Below are positions 21,991 to 33,385 of a stretch of 64,000 bases of DNA, in pieces. The translations under genes and the position numbers were made by a program. This DNA comes from Gnetum montanum (Eukaryota; Streptophyta; Gnetopsida; Gnetales; Gnetaceae), in the NCBI GenBank assembly GCA_015680685.1, contig MNCI01003938.1, positions 256,110 to 320,109 on the forward strand, given 5' to 3'. Below the pieces are notes generated by a model. That model did no database searches and was not told the DNA's origin. It saw nothing but the letters and a program-made list of their open reading frames with translations. The first letter of the stretch is position 1, and each line of letters opens with the position of its first letter.

Positions 21991-23549
21991 TAGAACTTGT
22001 GTATTTTCATACATAATAAAGTTTCAATTTCATTTTAAATGTTAGAAGTATAGAGTAATGTGAGTCATGTGTCCTTCTTATACATATACTTCCATGTCAA
22101 AGTTCTAATTGATCTTACATAAATTAGAGTTAGGAAATGCCCCCTCTCCATTCCTATACATTGAAATTTCTTCATGAAGAAAATTTTGCTAGATGTTATG
22201 CTATGTTGATGCTCCAATTTAAGATGAATGAGTGAAATCTTACTAAAATGAAGAATTAATGAAGAAGAGGGATTTCTACAACATATTTTCTTAGATTTTC
22301 TTGGTTTCTTTGCTACACATTACTTGCATACAATTGACTTTAGCTTGAGTTTGCATCAAATAATTTATATCTAAAATTTTTCTTAAGTTTTATCAATCAA
22401 TCTCATGTTAAATGTTTCAACACTAAGAAATATTGAATATATGTTAATGTTCTCATCTTACATCAAAAATTAGAGGAAAAATCTTGGATTACATATTTGT
22501 TGGCACATTTGGCCATTTCATGGAACAGTTGGACTATCATATCCAAAATTGGAATAACGAGTGTTTGAGAATTTAAAAGTAAACATATAGCTTAAAAGTT
22601 ATGGGTTGATGAGTGTTTTGGAGAAGTTATTCTCTGTTAAATAAAATGTTGTTGAGGCCTTCTTGGGATATGAAATTAAAGTGCCAAATTATTCCTTTAG
22701 CAAACAAGAATTATATTATTCACCTGAGTAAGTAGAAGGAGAGCGACCGATTTCTTTGTGTCAGACCAAGGGTTTGAGTAAGGAAAATAATGCAAAACAA
22801 GTTCATTCATAGAGTAGGTGACTTCAGAGAAAACAGACATATTTTACAAAAGGAAACCTTGCGCGGATTCAAAGTGGAAAGAAATGACCGACAATGGAAT
22901 ACTTAGCATTGCTGATTCTCGGAATGGGACTGATACGGAAAATGGCAGTTCTGCCACTGATCATTCTAATTCCGTTCAGCTTTATTAGCAAACTGCAAAA
23001 AAAAAAAAAAAAAAGCAAAATCCAATGTCATTTCTCAATAGATCTCAAGAACACAGTAATGGCTACAGTAAAGTAGATTTGTAGGTAAGATGGTAGTGGC
23101 TTTAATTCAAATGGGGAAATCGTTGGGGGAGTGCAGGAAACCCATTTCGAAGCTGAAGTTTCTTGCTAAAATTTATTTTTATTAATGTTAGTAGACTACA
23201 ATCAGTATCTCAAAAATTTGTGTCTGCTGAACATCTATTTTCTGAAATCCATAGAGTAAGGGTATGTGCATGGTTTTGAGGTGCTGCCGCTAGAGCTGTT
23301 GTTCGGAAATTTTGTGCTACAGTGGTCGTGTACGTCAGAGCATCGATGTTGTACTCAACTACATGTTGCTCAGCCTTGCCCAGTTCAAGAAAATAAAATA
23401 AGTGTAGATTCTCATGAAAGGAATATGAACGTAGAGCCATATCCATCTTCGCTGCATTCTGCCTTGGATACTAAAATCTAAAATGATGCAGAAGCACTAG
23501 TCACAACCAAAACTAGAATTTCCTTCCAATTGAAATCAGAATCACGCTC
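21991..23549. other. Intergenic region before the CNGC fragment
   Basis: Nothing recognisable in 21991-22740. From 22740 the GC content rises and short open stretches appear, such as 22894-23076 and 23266-23481. These could be decayed exons of the same host gene as the fragment at 23550, but I cannot identify them. A poly-A run lies at 22997-23014. Confidence 0.4.
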
Positions 23550-23882
23550 TTGTTATTCTGCAAAAATTTACATCAACAAGACCATCTCATCCATGCACTG
23601 TGCAAGTGGTTGAAACCAACATTGTTCACAGGAGACACGTGCATATTACGCGAGGGTGATTTGATAATCTGGGGTTACCTATACAGCATAACGACCAACG
23701 GTAGATGCACCGGCTTCTTCGACCATGCCCTGTTCAATCAAGGCAACTTCTACCATGTGGAGCCACTTGCCTGGATCTTGGATCCGTCCGTAGGGGTCAA
23801 TCTGGTGACGCCACCGCGTACCATTGCGAAAATGATGTGCCTATGCACCGTGCTTGAAAATGGAAGCCATAAGCACCAGTAA
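23550..23882 (+). pseudogene. CNGC-type channel cyclic-nucleotide-binding domain fragment
   Basis: A 110-codon open frame resembles the CNB domain of plant cyclic-nucleotide-gated channels. HLIHALCKWLKPTLFTGDTC corresponds to the entry helix and 'CERLKPVLYTE' region, and ILREGD to the REGD motif. TTNGRCTGFFDHALFNQGNF corresponds to the plant phosphate-binding-cassette region (TNGGRTGFF...GDFCGEEL). LAWILDPS corresponds to LTWALDP. A short deletion removes the usual EMLFIxxG strand, and the GEE core reads HVEP. It ends with a stop soon after TPPRTIAKM. The frame lacks the six-helix channel part, so it is a gene fragment or an isolated decayed exon. It is the only host-gene remnant I recognise here. 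Confidence 0.7.
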
Positions 23883-24593
23883 CCACTAGAAAGGTCCACG
23901 TTATTGATTTTTTCTTATTTGCCGCTTTCTTGGATATTTCCGTAATAGACATATTTTACATACAGCAAGCAAGAAATTCAGATTTGAGACATCGGCATGA
24001 GACGGATTATAGAAACAAGAAGATGTCAGGGTTGGTGTTGTATGTTAACTCTGGTAGCATGGTTGTGTCTAGCAAACTACGATTGTAGGAGTCATCACTA
24101 GGAATGGGTTAGAACATGTGTCCGTTTCTACAGGTTTCGCGCAGAGGCAAGAAAGGAAAGAAATGAACCAGCTGATTACTCCTACCATTCTTGCAACTGT
24201 TACTTATTATCTGTGCAGTAATTTACCAGTACGTGGGTTCAAAGGAAAAAAGAAAAAAACATATATATAATAAATAAATGAATAATAATAAAGTACAGGG
24301 AAGATGAAGATGATTTATTTTTTAGCCTTATTGACTCCAAAGACCGTACAGCCGCTTTCACCCATGTTTACACTAAGGTGTATGCAAAATTACCTTATTA
24401 CTACCACCTGTTTATAAAATTACTAAAGCATCGGTGGTTAATAATATTTAACAAACTAATTAAAAAATAATAACAATTGAATGAAGCTCCTATAGTATGA
24501 AGACCTTAGCTTTAATTTTTAATTTGTAAAATGTGTAAAGACACATGTCAATGTTAGCATGATTTTCTCCAAAAATTTATGTATAAGTTACAG
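23883..24593. other. Intergenic stretch, nothing recognised
   Basis: No open frame or repeat that I can interpret. Confidence 0.4.
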
Positions 24594-24760
24594 CTTCCTA
24601 ACTTGTTGGGAAAGTAATCTTCTAACTTGTTGGGAAAGTAAGATCTCCTAACTTGTTGGGCAAGTTATAACTTCCTTACTTGGGAGAGAAGCTAGCTAAG
24701 ATATTTTGAAATATGTAACTACCTTTTGAACCCTATAAAAAGGCTTTAGGGGTAAGAAGA
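24594..24760 (+). promoter_or_regulatory. Promoter-like stretch: three direct repeats and a TATA box
   Basis: TAACTTGTTGGG starts at 24599, 24623 and 24649, followed by a weaker copy. TATAAAAAGG lies at 24734-24743. This resembles the core promoter of an LTR, and a solo LTR covering about 24.5-25.4 kb is possible, but I could not find its ends or a partner copy. A single N is at 25131. Confidence 0.4.
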
Positions 24761-25399
24761 AAAGAATCACACACTTGGGGTCTCACTTAACACACACTTT
24801 GGAGGACTACTACCTCTCACTTGGAGACACTTGGGACTCTTGGAAGAGCATTTGTAAGAAGACATTGTAAAAGATTTCTTGTAAGATGACTTGCTAAAGA
24901 AAAGATTTTAGCCTCTTTGTCATAGTCCTATGAGTTATGCTTTTTTTTTTTTTTTGTTTAAATTTTTTAGTTAGTGGTTTAGATAGTATCATGCTTGGCA
25001 AGTGATTTTGGGATTTTTAGATTGCTCTTATTGTTCTTGTTGCATAATTGAAAATTTCTATTAAAATTTTTTCATAGAAGTGCTTGTGTTTGAAAGCCTT
25101 AAGAGCATTTTAGTAGTGAATTTGATTATTNCTTGGAAGTTTGAACAATTCGTAGTTATTGAATTTGGGATAGCTTTATTGCGAAGTGTTTACTCGTATC
25201 ATTTTACCTTGTTTAAACATTTGAGGTCCTAACACAAATCTGCTTTCTTTCCTTTCTATTTCCATTGAATCTTGCTCTATTTCTAGTTTTCTTGTGGAAA
25301 TATTTCTTTCTCTGGGGAAAATTAGAAGTAGATTGGCGAAGTTGTGCTTAAATGTTTTTAAAAAATTTTATTTGTTACAAGTAGGTATTATAAGGACCA

Positions 25400-27222
25400 C
25401 GTAGACTAGGCAATTGAACAAAATAGGAACTCTCAACAACTCACAGTATTTGGCAAAGTTGGCTGAATCTCTTTAGGATAAGTCATTTGTAGTTTACACA
25501 CAACACAATCATTTCATTTTTCACAACCGCACACCACAATAGCACACACACATACTCACATTAATTACTGAGTCTATTTGGAGGTATCTGGGCCTTGGTG
25601 TTGCCAGAGACTAGCAAGCACCTAAATCCTGTTCGAGGACACTCGTTGGCGGTCGCCTCCCAAACGGTCGCCAAAAATATTACTTTAGGAGGTATCTTAG
25701 ATGTTTAATCTTAGATATAATTATTTCTTATAAAATTCCAAGAATTTTGAATGTCATAAAAAATGAATCTCTCATGTATGATTGCATAAGTTTGCATTTC
25801 ATGTTTTAAATATTTTGCATTTCAAAATTGAGGCTAGATCTTATTTATATGGTTTCATAAATCATTAGATCTAAAAAATTTAGATTCTTATGCAGTCCAA
25901 TTAATTAATAATTAATGCCATGTTCATTGTAATTGAGATTCTTCCAATTAAATATTTGCATATCTTGATTTCAACAAGTTTTCAAATTTTGACTTTTAGA
26001 TCTCCAAAGTAGGATTCTCACCAAATTTGAATCAAAACATTGGAAAAATTTCAATTTCAAGCTATATGTTTATGTACTTTTGCATTCATCACCACCTAAT
26101 TTATGACATTCCCTATTCAGTCATAACAGTAGATTTTTTTAAGGTCATTATGACTCATAACTTGCAAGTTTATTGTGACTCATTGCAAGATTGCACCTAT
26201 AAAAACAAGTTATGAAATTGAAGAAAGAAGGAAAATAATAAACAAAAAAACCTAATATGAAAAAATAAAGATTAATATCAATATTTGGAAATTAATATTA
26301 AGTTGATTCTTAATGGAAATGAATAGTGAAAAAAACCTATATAACAAACCCATATAATTAGAATATAGCTATAATGAAAATGATGATTTTCAAACAAAAA
26401 TGAATAGTTACAACATTAAAATGAATACTTAGGAGTATATTTTCTATATTAAAGTTATGAGAATTATTTTAAGATATTGTTTTGGTTGTGAAGTAAAAAT
26501 TTAAAAATCATGATGCAATTCATTCAACTCAAATTTGTTGATAGAAATAGCAAAATAACATGACTTTATTTTATATATGGAATCTTATGTATGCATGGAA
26601 TGAGGAAAAGGATCTATCAAGAGGGTAAATTCAATGTGAATTCATTGGACATGGATGGTAAATTCTTTATTCATTATTATCATGATTATCTTTATTCAAG
26701 TTGTTTACTTGAATTTGTCAAACCTATATTTTTTTGTGTTCTACTATAGCACATATTTTAGTATAGCCATATCAAGGATAAGTTGAATGATATAAATTTT
26801 GCTACAAGGTGTTAAATGATAAGATATTTTTTGAAGTTGTTTAATTAGCAATTGTTCCAAGGGCTATGATTTGTTTTTGTTTTTTTACTAATTAGAAGTG
26901 ACTTGATGGTTACTTTGAAACCCTTGGGCTTTGTTAAATTTTTTGCTCCCATGGTTTATATTTTTAGTTTTAATTTATAGTTCACTTTAACAACCTAGTT
27001 AGTGTATCCATTAAAATCAAACCTATGAATTGTAAGATTAAAAGCCTTATGCTCTCACCAATTTAGTTATCCTTCATTAACTTTGATTTAGTACCCTAAT
27101 TCAAATTAGAAAGTTGATAAAACATGTTAGAACCTGAAAGAATGCCTATAAGTACACCTCGAAACATTCACTATCTCTTTATTGGATCAAGATTTTATAC
27201 TGGAAACTTTAAGAAAGGTATG
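25400..27222. other. Intergenic AT-rich DNA, nothing recognised
   Basis: Very AT-rich. There is a GC-richer patch at 25560-25675 without an obvious gene. No long open frame was found. Confidence 0.4.
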
Positions 27223-27864
27223 ATATTTATTTTAATTTTCTATATAGAATTATTTTTTAATTGAATATTTGATTATTAAACTAGAAAATTCATGTTTGAA
27301 AATCCTTTTTAAATAACTAGTTGACAATTAAAAAATTAAAATGTAGGATACCATAGCCCTAAGATAAAGTATATGGAGGCTTTCCATGACTTATTACATG
27401 TTGATATGTTATTATTATAATGAGGTGTTAGCTTAGTGGAAAGTATCTGGATTTAAAAACTGTATATCATAAGTTCAATTCTAGTGGGTAACATTGAGTT
27501 ATGGATTTTAAAATNGCTTTACTTAAGAGGAAAGGATCCAAAGCTATTTCAAAGTTCCTTTTACAAAAAAAAATTTTAAAATCCATAACTCAATGTTACC
27601 CACTAGAATTGAACTTATGATATACAGTTTTTAAATCCAGATACTTTCCACTAAGCTAACACCTCATTATAATAATAACATATCAACATGTAATAAGTCA
27701 TGGAAAGCCTCCATATACTTTATCTTAGGGCTATGGTATCCTACATTTTAATTTTTTAATTGTCAACTAGTTATTTAAAAAGGATTTTCAAACATGAATT
27801 TTCTAGTTTAATAATCAAATATTCAATTAAAAAATAATTCTATATAGAAAATTAAAATAAATAT
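27223..27864. repeat. Perfect-looking 292-bp inverted repeat beside an N gap
   Basis: Left arm 27223-27514 and right arm 27573-27864 are reverse complements. Positions pair with a constant sum of 55087, so there is no indel. The 58-base loop starts with an N (27515) and the right arm runs directly into a 117-base N gap. This pattern fits an assembly or read artefact better than biology. Confidence 0.85.
27424..27495 (+). other. tRNA-like or SINE-like pol III promoter boxes
   Basis: TAGCTTAGTGG matches the A box (TRGCNNAGNNGG). AGTTCAATTCT about 43 bases further matches the B box except for small changes. The spacing is that of a tRNA, but the acceptor stem does not pair, so it is not a working tRNA. 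It could be a decayed tRNA or the head of a SINE. The inverted repeat carries a mirror copy. Confidence 0.35.
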
Positions 27865-27981
27865 NNNNNNNNNNNNNNNNNNNNNNNNNNNNNNNNNNNN
27901 NNNNNNNNNNNNNNNNNNNNNNNNNNNNNNNNNNNNNNNNNNNNNNNNNNNNNNNNNNNNNNNNNNNNNNNNNNNNNNNNN
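27865..27981. other. Assembly gap (117 N)
   Basis: Run of N. It hides the outer end of the element D LTR. Confidence 0.99.
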
Positions 27982-28625
27982 TTGAAACTTAATTTATAAT
28001 CAATTCAACTAATCTAATTGCTAATTAATAATTAACTACCCTAACATGAGTATCTGATCCCACTTTCTATGCACATCCTGAACACATATAACGTTGCTGG
28101 GTTACTAATGTTAAGCATTTTTGGGATTACCAAGAGTCATACACTTGCTTGAAGTGGTTGTACTTATGTGCTTAATTAATTTCTATTTAATCAAATTAGC
28201 TTATTTTAGCTTAATTACTTGGGAGCATTAAAGAAAATTACATAAAACATTAAGTGCATGAATAAAATATGTAAGCTCACCAAGGTGCTACAAGGTTTGA
28301 TTAGAAAGCTAGTCTTTATTGCCACACACACTACCATGCTCAGGTACAATAGTGCTTGAAAAAAGATCTGTACACTCAATGACTCCTACTAAAGGCACAT
28401 TGGAAAATATTCTAACTCTAGAGAAAAGAAACTATAAGAGCTATGCTATGCTATGACAAAAACTATATGGAAACCTTGTGCCCAAGTGTTATATTTATAG
28501 GCCAACACATACTTTGCAATATCGAATATCTAACATCGTATCTTGGGATCCAATATTGGATACCTAACATCACAGCTGAAATATCAGATATTTGATATTG
28601 AAGCCTTGAAAAATATGATTCATCA
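27982..28625 (-). repeat. 3' LTR of element D (outer end lost in gap)
   Basis: Starts TGATGAAT on the element strand at 28625. A TATA-like CTATAAATAT lies near 28488-28499, and GGCAATAAAG (poly(A) signal) near 28316. Palindrome-like units ATATCGAATATC, CCAATATTGG and ATATCAGATATTTGATAT (28515-28605) stand at the same place as the GATATC palindromes of F. Confidence 0.7.
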
Positions 28626-28637
28626 TACCCCCACGAC
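28626..28637 (-). promoter_or_regulatory. Polypurine tract of element D
   Basis: The element strand reads GTCGTGGGGGTA next to the LTR, identical to element F. Confidence 0.7.
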
Positions 28638-30739
28638 TGAATGAAAACTCATCCTCAAGTGAACAAGAGGAGGAACAAGTTCCTTACAAAATATTGGGAA
28701 GGTATAGGATTATTGACTGACATGTAAAATGATTCAAATAGAATAGATAGACTCTAAGTGTCCATGTATATGGATTTAGAATCTTTTACAAAATTGGATG
28801 TTTGCGATAATAGAATTGAACATCTTGGACAAAATTAACATGCAACTCCTCTAGTGGTTGAAGAGTGAGGGAGAAGATTCAATGATCATGATAGGTCCAC
28901 ATTGCATGGTGCTGCTAGATATTCCTTGGTGAAGACAATCCCACTCCAAGTCCACGGTTTCCATTACAATCACAACAAAATCATGGATTAGTGTGCAATG
29001 TGTAACATATAGCTTTTAAGTACCTTGTCTCATTGGTGGTTATACTTGGTTAGGTTGTGATTATGGTGGATTAATTCCTTTAATAGTTTTAGTGGAAAAA
29101 TTGAAGAATAGGGTGAAATGCATAAGTGGTCCATTATTAGATTATGAAAAGTTCAAACACGATGAAATGCTCAAAGAGCGTTTAAGAATTCATAACAATA
29201 AAAAGAGGGTTTCACTAAAAAACATTATGAAGATGCACACAATTGGACGTCATCGATGCAACATGCAAAAATGATTTGATTGCAAGGGTGTCTAAGGATA
29301 AAGAACTTAACTAATCTGTCCAAAAGGTATGGAAGTGGGTCCTTCCCAAGGTAGGCGTAGGCTCTTTATTGCCCTTGCATAACTTCAAATTGAGGAGTCC
29401 ATGGGCCCCATGGATGATTAATGGCTATGCAAAGTTAAGTGCAAAAACCGAAAAGAAACTACCTATGAATTTTGATACATCAAACAAGAACATGAAACTA
29501 GCAATGATGTGAGACATGGAAGGAATAGATTGATGAGAGAGAAAGTGGAATGGAGTTCCCGATTAAGGTTACATAAAGTCCCTTGTAAAGTTTGTGGTTA
29601 AATGACTTGATAAAATCCATCTTTAGTCTAGATAAAAACCAACCACATTCAGTGACTTTGCATTGCCATTCTAAGACTAGTCCAACCCCTTGAGACACAA
29701 GAGTGCTTCCATAGAACAACCAACATTCCTTATTAAAGAAGAAAAGAGAAATAGAAAGTGAGAAAGGACCTTAGTTAGAGGGGATCTTCAGGCATGGGTA
29801 ACATGTTTTCTAGTCTGATAACTAGTGCTTGTAGCCTATTTATTTTGTCTAAGAGGTGGGCTTTGAATTTCAAACATTTTTTTGTTTCTTTTTCTAAATG
29901 AAAATCATACCATGCAAAGACTTATTCAACTTCCTATTATTGGTCAACACAGAATGGTAAGAAATCCATGAAAACACACATGCACCCAAGTAAGCATAAA
30001 TGCACAAAGAGTACCGAGTCCCCTTGAAGTCACACCCTATTCAAATATTTGAATCCTTTTCAAATCTAGAAACTACCAAAGTCACAAGTTCGTTAAAGTT
30101 TTGTTAATGAAAAAGGGATTGCGCATTTCCAAAATAAGGAAAATCATAGATTTTGTGGATAGGTGGATGTTGTGGACTTATTGCCTATTTCATAAAAAAG
30201 AAACCATGTCCTAGTTATCAATAACAAAATTCAAAGCTAGAATCTAGACATCAACAATCAAATGACTAGATAGCACATGCCCACATCAATTAAACCACAC
30301 TATATCCATTTGGCAATAAGGCACGTTATTATTAAAATATAATAAGAAAATCACATCCAAATAAAAGAAAATATACAAGAAATTATAAAATATTTAAGAA
30401 AATAAAATGTACGAATGATGTTGTAAAATAAAATTTTGAAAAATTAATATTGTAAAAAAAAAGGGTATAAGATAAAGAATGTGCAAAACAAAAAGTTGTA
30501 AAAGTAACAAGGTGTAAAACAAAAATGTGTAAAATAAAAAGACGAACAACTGAGGAGCCACTTATAGAGTTAGAATTGATGGCCATCTCTCCCATGATTG
30601 AGTTCAAAGAAGAAGATTCAAAAGATTTAGCGTAGTTGTCCATNTGAGTTAGAATTGATGGCCATCTCTCCCATGATTGAGTTCAAAGAAGAAGATTCAA
30701 AAGATTTAGCGTAGTTGTCCATCCAATGAGACATTTGCT
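28638..30739. other. 3' non-coding region of element D
   Basis: No credible gene. It shares ordered patches with 6081-8727 of F, including an A-rich stretch at 30350-30540 just downstream of integrase. Confidence 0.5.
30567..30722. repeat. Exact 77-bp duplication around a single N
   Basis: 30567-30643 and 30646-30722 are identical, separated by N and T. This is most simply an unmerged overlap between two contig ends. Confidence 0.9.
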
Positions 30740-31850
30740 ACACTAGCTTACTTAGGCTCATAGAAATGTTTGACTTGTTATGTGTTGACCAGTTGCTGCT
30801 TGCCCAGGCTCTTAGATTTGTAGATCAACATGTCTCCAAAAGGGAAAGTTTCATAAATGATATAGGGTCCTTCCCACAATGTTTAGAACTTAGTCAGTTG
30901 AGGTATGTGTGTGGGGTTCTAGTAGAGGACCTTATCTCATAGTTGAAATTTGACTTTCCTAATTCTAAGATCATGGAATTTTTTTGTTGAATGACTTATG
31001 TAACTCATTATATGATAAGGCCATCAATTGGTTTTTGTCTAACAAGTTGAGATTCATTAATCTTTCTTATTGTGCTAGACTTAAGTCAAGGTCAAGGTCA
31101 CAAGCTGTTGAAAGTGTATGGAGCTCAAATTGAATAGTAAGTATTGGAAATTTTCCATACATTAGCTCATAGGAAGAATAGCCTATAGGAAGTTTCCATG
31201 TTGAGTAGTAGGCCCATAGAGCATCGTTGATTTTTGTGCATCAGTATTTCCTATATTTGTTGATAGTTCTTATTATGATCTTTGTGATTTTCCTATTAGT
31301 AACCTTAGCTTGACCATTGGCTTGGAGGTGGTAGGGTGTTGTTAGTTCATGTTTAACCTCCAAGCATTGCATGAGTTTTTGAAAGGTAGTGCTTATAAAG
31401 TCGTTCCATTGTCGGATATTTATGCATGTGGCACACCAAACCTATTTACAACATTTTGTTGTACAAATCAAGCAACAGTAGAAGATGTATAGTCTATGAC
31501 AACTATTGCTTCTGTAGAATTTTGTACACTAGTCAATAGTGAATATGATGTATGCCTTTCTATTTAACATGGGTGTGATGGGACCCATGAAGTCAGTGCC
31601 CCAAATGTCAACAGATTCCAGTGGTTGGATTCACTATTGAGGTTCCTACATTCGAGTAGTCATTCCACCATCTTATTCACAACATTCACAAGAGTGGACA
31701 TATTAGTGGACATCCCTTAATTTTTTTGGCCAATAATACCGTACCATCAAGATTTTAATGGTAATGTGTCTCCCAACATAGTGGCCCCTAGAAGGACCCT
31801 CATGAGCATCTTAGAGAACACATAGTTGATCAGCATTAGGGACACACCAA
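30740..31850 (-). pseudogene. Integrase relic of element D
   Basis: Minus strand. The zinc-binding part has AHEGPSRGHYVGRHITIK and HSCECC (HHCC type, about 31830-31680). The catalytic core has SVDIWGTDFMGPITPM (first Asp, near 31600) and ISDNGTTL (second Asp, near 31420). NGQAKVTNRKITK stands where the third acidic residue is expected, so Glu reads Lys (near 31320). INDALWAYYST and GYSSYELMYGK follow. It would insert cDNA into the genome, but stops and the Glu change make it inactive. Confidence 0.8.
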
Positions 31851-32179
31851 TGAACCAAGCCATCAATGCTCACCTTGTAGAGATGTCCATTGATCTTCAT
31901 GAAGCATTTTACCTGGTGAAGAAACTATTATTTATTCTGGTGATCCAATCCTTATGGCATCTATTGAGTGGGAAGATAGGTGAGAATTTTATTGCACTAT
32001 TTAGGCTTAGAGGGCAATTCTTTAGTTATAGTCCTAGTAAAGAGGAGTTTATCAGGAAATAGATTAGATAGTGGACTTTCTTCTTATTTATTGTCCCATC
32101 ACAATTGAGACAAGTGGTTAGTAACCACATTCTCAGTTCCCTTTTGATCTACCATCATAAGATCAAATTCCTGTAACAT

Positions 32180-33385
32180 CACTAGCCATCATATGCCATG
32201 GGGGCTTACCGTTGGCTTGTTCATGAGGAAGCCAATGACACTATGGTCTATGTGCACAAATAGTTTGTATCCAAGCACATAATGTTTGAACTTCTCTAGA
32301 GCAAACACCACTACCATCAATTCTCTTTTTTTTGTGGTGGTGTAGTTTAGTTGTGCACCCATAATGCTTTGGCTTGCATAGTGGATGTAATATGGATATT
32401 TCTTGTCATCCAACTATGTAAGCATAACTCCAAAGGCATACTTTGATGCATCTATCATAACATGAAATGGTCTAGACTAGTAAGGTGCCTTTAGAATTGG
32501 TGTTTCTACAAGTTTTTTCTTCAGCTATTGGAATACTTTTTCACATTCCTTGGTCTAGGCAAATGGAGCATCTTTATTTGTTAGCTCAACTAATGATTTT
32601 ACGATCTTAGAGAAATTCTCTGTGAACTACCAGTATAACTAGTGTGTCCACAAATTGATTGAACATCTTTTATAGTTTTTGGTTGGTAGGTAATTCCTTG
32701 GATGACCCTTATTTTTTCAAGGTTGACCTTAATTTCTACTTCTAAGATTTGGTGCCTTAATATAATGCCTTTCTAGACCATTAGATGACTCATTTGCCAA
32801 TTGATTTGTAGGTTCATTTCTACACATCTTTTTAGTACTTGCCAAGGCAGTCCAAGGCATGCTCAACTATAGTGTCATAAGTGGAGAAGTCATCCATAAA
32901 GACTTCCACTCCACTACTAGTTTATTGCTAAAAAATGCTTAAGGCTAGGCATTGGAATGTAGCAAGAGCATTGAATAGACCAAAAGGAATCTTGTGATAT
33001 GCAAAGGTTTCTCAGGGACTTGTGAATGTTATTTTGGCTTGGTCCTTTGGCGTAATCTAGATTTGGTTATAGCCACTATAATCATCAAGAAAATTGTAAT
33101 AGCAATGCCTAGATATGGTGTCTAATACTTGATCAACGAATGACAATGAAAAATGGTCTTTTAATGTTGTGATGTTCAATAGTTGAAAATTGTACTGAAC
33201 TTGCCACTTTTCCTTTTTCTTTAGTACAATCATGAGTGGACTAACCCATTCACTATTCATAATGGGATAGATAAACCCTACCTTAAGGAGTTGTTTGATT
33301 TTCTCTTTGATAATTTGCTTCGATTTGGGATTTAATTGCCTCTGTGACTACCTATTTGGCTTCATGGCCAAGTCAATATAGATAT
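32180..33385 (-). pseudogene. Reverse transcriptase and RNase H relic of element D
   Basis: Minus strand. RT begins near 33360 with LNPKSKQIIKEKIKQLLKVG, then EWVSPLMIVLKKKEKW, TLKDHFSLSFVDQVLD and NFLDDYSGYNQI. The catalytic EVFMDDFS is near 32900. RNase H has YYIHYASQSIMGAQLNYTTT, KRELMVVVFALEKF and LFVHIDHS (32413-32189). The upstream side is cut by the insertion of C, and no protease is visible. Frameshifts separate RT from RNase H. Confidence 0.8.

Larger units (their letters stand above)
27982..33385 (-). mobile_element. Athila-like retrotransposon D, 3' part (pol and 3' LTR)
   Basis: Minus strand. RT (about 33360-32450), RNase H (about 32440-32180), integrase (about 31850-30740), 3' non-coding region, PPT and 3' LTR. 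Its gag piece is at 51080-52054, beyond element C. FMDDFS in RT and the shared 3' end with F place it in the Athila lineage. Protease and the end of gag are missing at the C junctions. Confidence 0.8.

Noticed and set aside
27424-27495. A functional tRNA gene
   Set aside because: A and B boxes are present, but the acceptor stem does not pair and the anticodon stem is poor.
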